From NCBI GenBank assembly GCA_947184155.2, contig CAMXCT020000383.1, forward strand, positions 115,684 to 179,683: a stretch of DNA of 64,000 nt, in the 5' to 3' direction. Each line of letters opens with the position of its first letter. The stretch's first letter is position 1. A program made the translations under genes and the position numbers. The stretch comes from Cladocopium goreaui (Eukaryota; Sar; Dinophyceae; Suessiales; Symbiodiniaceae). Shown here in pieces: positions 60,638 to 64,000 of this stretch. The notes beneath the pieces were generated by a model that was not told where the DNA came from, did no database searches, and saw only the letters and a list, made by a program, of their open reading frames with translations.

Positions 60638-61114
60638 GTTTTTTTTTGTTTTTTTTGGATCGAGAGATGTCGAGTTGGCCCGTGACGGCCACGGCCACGT
60701 TTTTGGGTGAACAACGTTGACTTAGTGGATTTTTTGGCAATGTTTTTGGTGCTTGTACAAGTTGAAATTACTGGATTTGGCATGGAGATCTTGATTTTCT
60801 TCGCGTTTCTGGGGGTTGAATTTTACCAGATAGCCATTGGGGACCAACATACCAAGACTAGTGCGATCGATATCAGCCTCCATATTTGAATGCTATATGG
60901 GTTTGTTACATGGGCTATACCGGTATACCCCCAGATGGCAAATTTGTGGAAGATGATGTAATGATCGACTGGACGAAATTAGCGTTGCGGTACCCTATTT
61001 TCAGAGAAACCCATATTTTAACACATGTATTTTTGGTGAATATGGTGAATCACCTAAAGATATTTCAACTTTGCTGAGGGGAAGAAGCTAACCCCCCATT
61101 GCTCAGTGCTTATA
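60638..61114. repeat. intron-like, with a diverged family F copy
   Basis: At about 60895-61018 ATATGGGTTTGTTACATGGG and TATTTTCAGAGAAACCCATA are the ends of a family F relative. No gene. Confidence 0.5.
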
Positions 61115-61233
61115 TACCCTCTGGTAAACGTTGACATTTTGCGAACTGGAAAGATCCACCATTTTCTAGCTGGGTCAACTATTTCGACTGGGCCATGGCT
61201 TCAATAGCTATTTTGTTAAATAACCAGAGGGTA
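61115..61233. repeat. family A element
   Basis: TACCCTCTGGTAAACGTTGA to GTTAAATAACCAGAGGGTA. Its TTTTGCGAACTGGAAAG and TTTCGACTGGGCCATGGCTT words are shared with 23380 and 60258. Confidence 0.88.
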
Positions 61234-61540
61234 TTCCATGATGTATAGATGATTTTCCACTATACTCCCCCCATGTTCCCTATATTGTCTATATTTTTTG
61301 ACATAACCAGAGGGTAGATGTTGTTAAAATGGCCCCACTTAAGTTCATCCCGGCTTGACCATGTTGCCATGTTGCAGGTGACAAGGAGATGGGGTGAATT
61401 AAAAAAACCTGGAAAATTTCACAATGCTGACTTAAATCCCAATTTTTTTTAATGTTCAAATTTCGCTAACTTTCCATTTTGGTTGGTTAAACACATCGTT
61501 TTCTTTCTTTTGGACTGTTATTTTATGATATTTTCTTGAT

Positions 61541-61613
61541 TTACCCATTAAAAATGGTGATTTTCTATAGTTATGTTAAATTACCAGAGGGGTAGGTATA
61601 CCACCAACCAGGT
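61541..61613. repeat. family A / family B chimera
   Basis: ATTTACCCATTAAAAATGGTGATTTTC-type family A right half runs to TTAAATTACCAGAGG, then switches to GGTAGGTATACCACCAACCAG, the family B right end. The switch lies in the CAGAGGG word both families share. Confidence 0.75.
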
Positions 61614-61681
61614 TATTTTATGATATTCAACCAGGGTGTTCCCCTTTTTCAACCATGGCCATGGATGGACTGAGCCATCAG

Positions 61682-61753
61682 GATGCCAAGCTGGCGGTCT
61701 TCTCCTTTGCCACGCTGATCCAGGAGAAGAACTTCATTGTGACCCGTTGCAAA
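61682..61753 (+). CDS. exon of an unrecognised gene
   Basis: Between CCATCAG|G and GCAAA|GTCATG. Reads DAKLAVFSFATLIQEKNFIV then TRCK. The open frame extends back to an ATG at 61655 (MAMDGLSHQ), so this could also be a first exon. Strong bias. Confidence 0.5.
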
Positions 61754-61768
61754 GTCATGGGGTTTTTA

Positions 61769-61850
61769 GACATGAGTCATGGAGGTTTCCACCCAGTCAT
61801 GGGGGTACACCCAGTCATCATCCATGTTTGCTTGGAATTTTCCACTATAA
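61769..61850. repeat. family D fragment
   Basis: GGAGGTTTCCACCCAGTCAT and CACCCAGTCATCATCCATG with TTGGAATTTTCCACTATAAA; the right end is replaced by a family A copy. Confidence 0.6.
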
Positions 61851-61855
61851 ACATT

Positions 61856-61960
61856 TACCCTCTGGTAAACTAACATAACTATGGAAAATCACCATTTATA
61901 ATAGGTAAACCATCTATCAATGGGCCATTTTCCATGGCTATGTTAGTTTACCAGAGGGTA
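61856..61960. repeat. family A element
   Basis: TACCCTCTGGTAAACTAACA to GTTAGTTTACCAGAGGGTA, a matched pair, with AATAGGTAAACCATCTATCA core. Confidence 0.9.
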
Positions 61961-62145
61961 AATAACATTTATAAACCAAAACAAACTGATGAAACAATGA
62001 TGAAACACTAATCCTGGCTAGCCCATGTCACCTTGATGGCTGCCAACAATCTACTGACATTTATTTTTATCATCCAGCGAGCTTGGAGTACCCCCATTAG
62101 TGGGATACCCCCAGAGATGTTCCGGATGTATGCTTAAATGGCTGT

Positions 62146-62252
62146 AATGTCAACTCCGGATTAATAAACCATGGTTTATTAATTAGGGGGGTACTCCTCC
62201 AATAGTCACAATCTAATACTTAATGTAATAGTTATAATCCAGGGTTGACATT
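62146..62252. repeat. family M inverted-repeat element
   Basis: AATGTCAACTCCGGATTAAT faces TTATAATCCAGGGTTGACATT. Best copy of the family. Confidence 0.75.
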
Positions 62253-62475
62253 ATAACTGTGTCATTCTTGGGCGAAATGAGGGGACCACATTTGTTCAGC
62301 GCGGTTGCTTTTTGGGTTTGGGGCTGGTTTTCACGACTAAAACACTGGAAACACCCAGACCTGTGGGATAGCTGCAGATGGTGAGAAGGTCACACCGAGG
62401 CGATTTTTCAGGAATTGCTTGAAGGAAACACCGGAAAGGACAGGTTTGGAGGGTAAAACCATGGTAAATCCATGG
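62253..62475. other. possible exon region
   Basis: A plus frame at about 62340-62440 reads GIAADGEKVTPRRFFRNCLK and a minus frame is open too. Not resolved. Confidence 0.25.
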
Positions 62476-62594
62476 TACCATCTGGTTATGACATTCACAG
62501 TTCGCCATGGAAAAGTCCACCAGTTTTAAGTTCGGTAAACCATCTATTTCTATGGGCCATCTATACCATGGCTAAGTTAAATAACCAGAGGGTA
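62476..62594. repeat. family A element
   Basis: TACCATCTGGTTATGACATT to GTTAAATAACCAGAGGGTA with CAGTTCGCCATGGAAAAGTC. Confidence 0.88.
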
Positions 62595-62774
62595 CAGACA
62601 TGTACAGACCCTGTCGTTTTTTTCGCTCAAAAATTTCCCATGATTCGCCAATGTTGATCCTGGAGTGTCCAGCTGAAGATTTTGACGAAAAAAAGAGTAG
62701 CTGAGTAGCTGAGCTAATTATGGGATAATGATGGTTAATGATGGTTAATGATGGTTAATAATGGTTAATAATCA

Positions 62775-62917
62775 CTGGTTGGTGGTGACTGGAACCATGG
62801 AATTTTATGACTTTCCATAACATTATTTATGACTTTCCATTCAGTTGGGAATGCCATCATCCCAACTGACTTTAACTCCATCATTTTTCAGAGGGGTAGG
62901 TTGAAACCACCAACCAG
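62775..62917. repeat. family B element, expanded
   Basis: CTGGTTGGTGGTGACTGGAA start; ATGACTTTCCAT occurs twice, lengthening the core. TTTTTCAGAGGGGTAGGTTG and ACCACCAACCAG end. Confidence 0.85.
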
Positions 62918-62967
62918 CATATCATTGCAAGAAGTATTCATAAATATTCCAGTTCTGTCTGGAGCTG

Positions 62968-63031
62968 TCTGGGCCCGAGTTATAAACCTACCATTCAGAA
63001 TTTAGCTACGAAGCTGGAGCACCTGAGGGAT
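62968..63031 (+). CDS. possible exon
   Basis: Reads LGPSYKPTIQNLATKLEHLR then DEG. Short, moderate bias. Product unknown. Confidence 0.3.
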
Positions 63032-63436
63032 GAAGGTTGATGATTCAGCCCACGTTTTGGGGGACGTTGCCATTTTACCATGATGAAATACTATGAAGAA
63101 GTGGTTGTGAATAGTTTAGAATGGTACCAGTTTAGAACTTTGGGCGAACGTGCGGTATGATCAAATCATTCACACTCGCTGAAGTTACACAGGCGATCTG
63201 CCCGGAATGGTCGATATCCATCCATGAATTTCCCCATTCTAAATGGGTTCACCCTTACATATTCATGTAGTGAAAAGATGGTGATCTTTGCTGGTTGAAT
63301 GACATTTCAGAATTAAACATCTCACATTTTGGTGAAAGACCCCCACCTTTAGTCACTTTAGTCGTCCCTACCGGCCGCCCATTGGCGAAAAATCCCGATG
63401 TGTTCCTAGCCTTATCCCGCTGGACGGCCCGGCCGT
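63032..63436. other. no gene assigned
   Basis: GC rises near 63365-63430 but frames disagree. Nothing else seen. Confidence 0.35.
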
Positions 63437-63530
63437 GACTTAGTGGTGATTCCTGAGGTCACCAAAGGTTCCTTTGTGAGCTCTGACAACAGCAGTGCCG
63501 GGAGTTCCATTAAGGTGCTGAAGGAGCCCG
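63437..63530 (+). CDS. exon of an unrecognised gene
   Basis: Reads DLVVIPEVTKGSFVSSDNSS then AGSSIKVLKEPG, with G/C third positions. The frame stays open downstream (to 63703) but the bias fades after about 63530. Product unknown. Confidence 0.4.
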
Positions 63531-64000
63531 GGTGGAAATCATATCGCAGTGGCTGGAGGATTTTCCAGGTTTGGATACCGGGTACCTTTGGTGCGGGTTC
63601 TTACACTTTGCGAGTCCTGGAAACTATGGGAAACTCCCTGAATTATTCAGGGATTTTGTTGAACAGGAAGAGTGTACCGGGTGCCGAACAATGGGGAATT
63701 TGATATCCTCAACTCCTCAACCTCTAGCAATTGGAAAAAATGGTGATAAACCATGGGCTCGAATGAGTGCTCAACGGGCAAATAGGGGGATTATTCTTTG
63801 AGATTCGAAAATTCGTTTTTTTTTAACCAAAACATCCCATGGTTATTCCCCTATTTACCCAAGAAAACCATGAGAAATCGCCAACGAAGGCACCATTTTT
63901 CGTGGGATGACCGACCTGGAATCTGGGATCCTTCATCTTTTTTAAGGGTCTGTAGCCAACCTGGTTATGACTATCTTGGGATACATGGATTATAGTGGTT
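63531..64000. other. no gene assigned
   Basis: Open frames to 63801 without clear bias; the rest is AT-rich to the window end. Confidence 0.35.

Noticed and set aside
977-62594. Regularly recurring short palindromes as a CRISPR-like array
   Set aside because: Spacing is irregular, there are no unique spacers of constant size, and the genome is clearly eukaryotic.

Overview
The window looks like a piece of a dinoflagellate nuclear genome, probably Symbiodiniaceae/Suessiales-like. The evidence is: (1) AT-rich non-coding DNA with short GC-rich coding islands, whose recognisable introns use GT, GC and apparently GA donors with an AG|G acceptor; (2) a LINE whose endonuclease is preceded by the FGEAAHPGP-type motif; (3) a tyrosine-recombinase retroelement with a methyltransferase ORF; (4) a TTTAGGG-type interstitial telomeric tract. 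No rRNA, tRNA, CRISPR or prokaryotic operon was seen. The exact species cannot be told from the sequence.

Layout. 1-6.2 kb: repeats with a few doubtful coding islands. 6.28-16.78 kb: an almost complete 10.5-kb LINE, bounded by a perfect 15-bp target-site duplication and inserted inside a short inverted-repeat element. Its ORF1 carries a C5-cytosine DNA methyltransferase, a Ulp1/C48-like cysteine-protease signature and a C-terminal coiled coil. Its ORF2 carries an APE-type endonuclease, reverse transcriptase, zinc knuckle and RNase H, with one frameshift and one in-frame TAG. 17-26.6 kb: coding islands among many short elements. 26.9-34.3 kb: a DIRS-like element (gag-like ORF, RT, RNase H, tyrosine recombinase, degenerate methyltransferase) between diverged direct repeats. 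34.7-36.0 kb: the last exons of a plus-strand gene. 37.04-42.86 kb: a six-exon plus-strand gene for a DUF1349 (enolase-regulator-like) protein, the best host gene here. 43.5-46.4, 48.7-56.2 and 58-63.5 kb: further plus-strand exon islands of at least three unrecognised genes, suggesting a head-to-tail cluster on one strand.

The non-coding DNA is dominated by short palindromic elements. Family A (CCCTCTGG...CCAGAGGG flanked by TA; 36 near-complete copies of about 90-220 bp) has ends built from a small set of interchangeable sequence words. Family B (CTGGTTGGTGGTT...AACCACCAACCAG; about 15 copies) has 4-bp target-site duplications. At least eight rarer inverted-repeat families (named C, D, E, F, H, L, M, N here) also occur. 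None of the family A copies lies inside either long retroelement. The host gene is therefore spread over small exons separated by introns stuffed with mobile elements, and both long retroelements carry DNA-methylation domains of their own.

Limits: all domain calls are by eye. Most exon islands are inferred from open frame, G/C third positions and nearby AG|G or donor sites, and their joining into genes is not proven.
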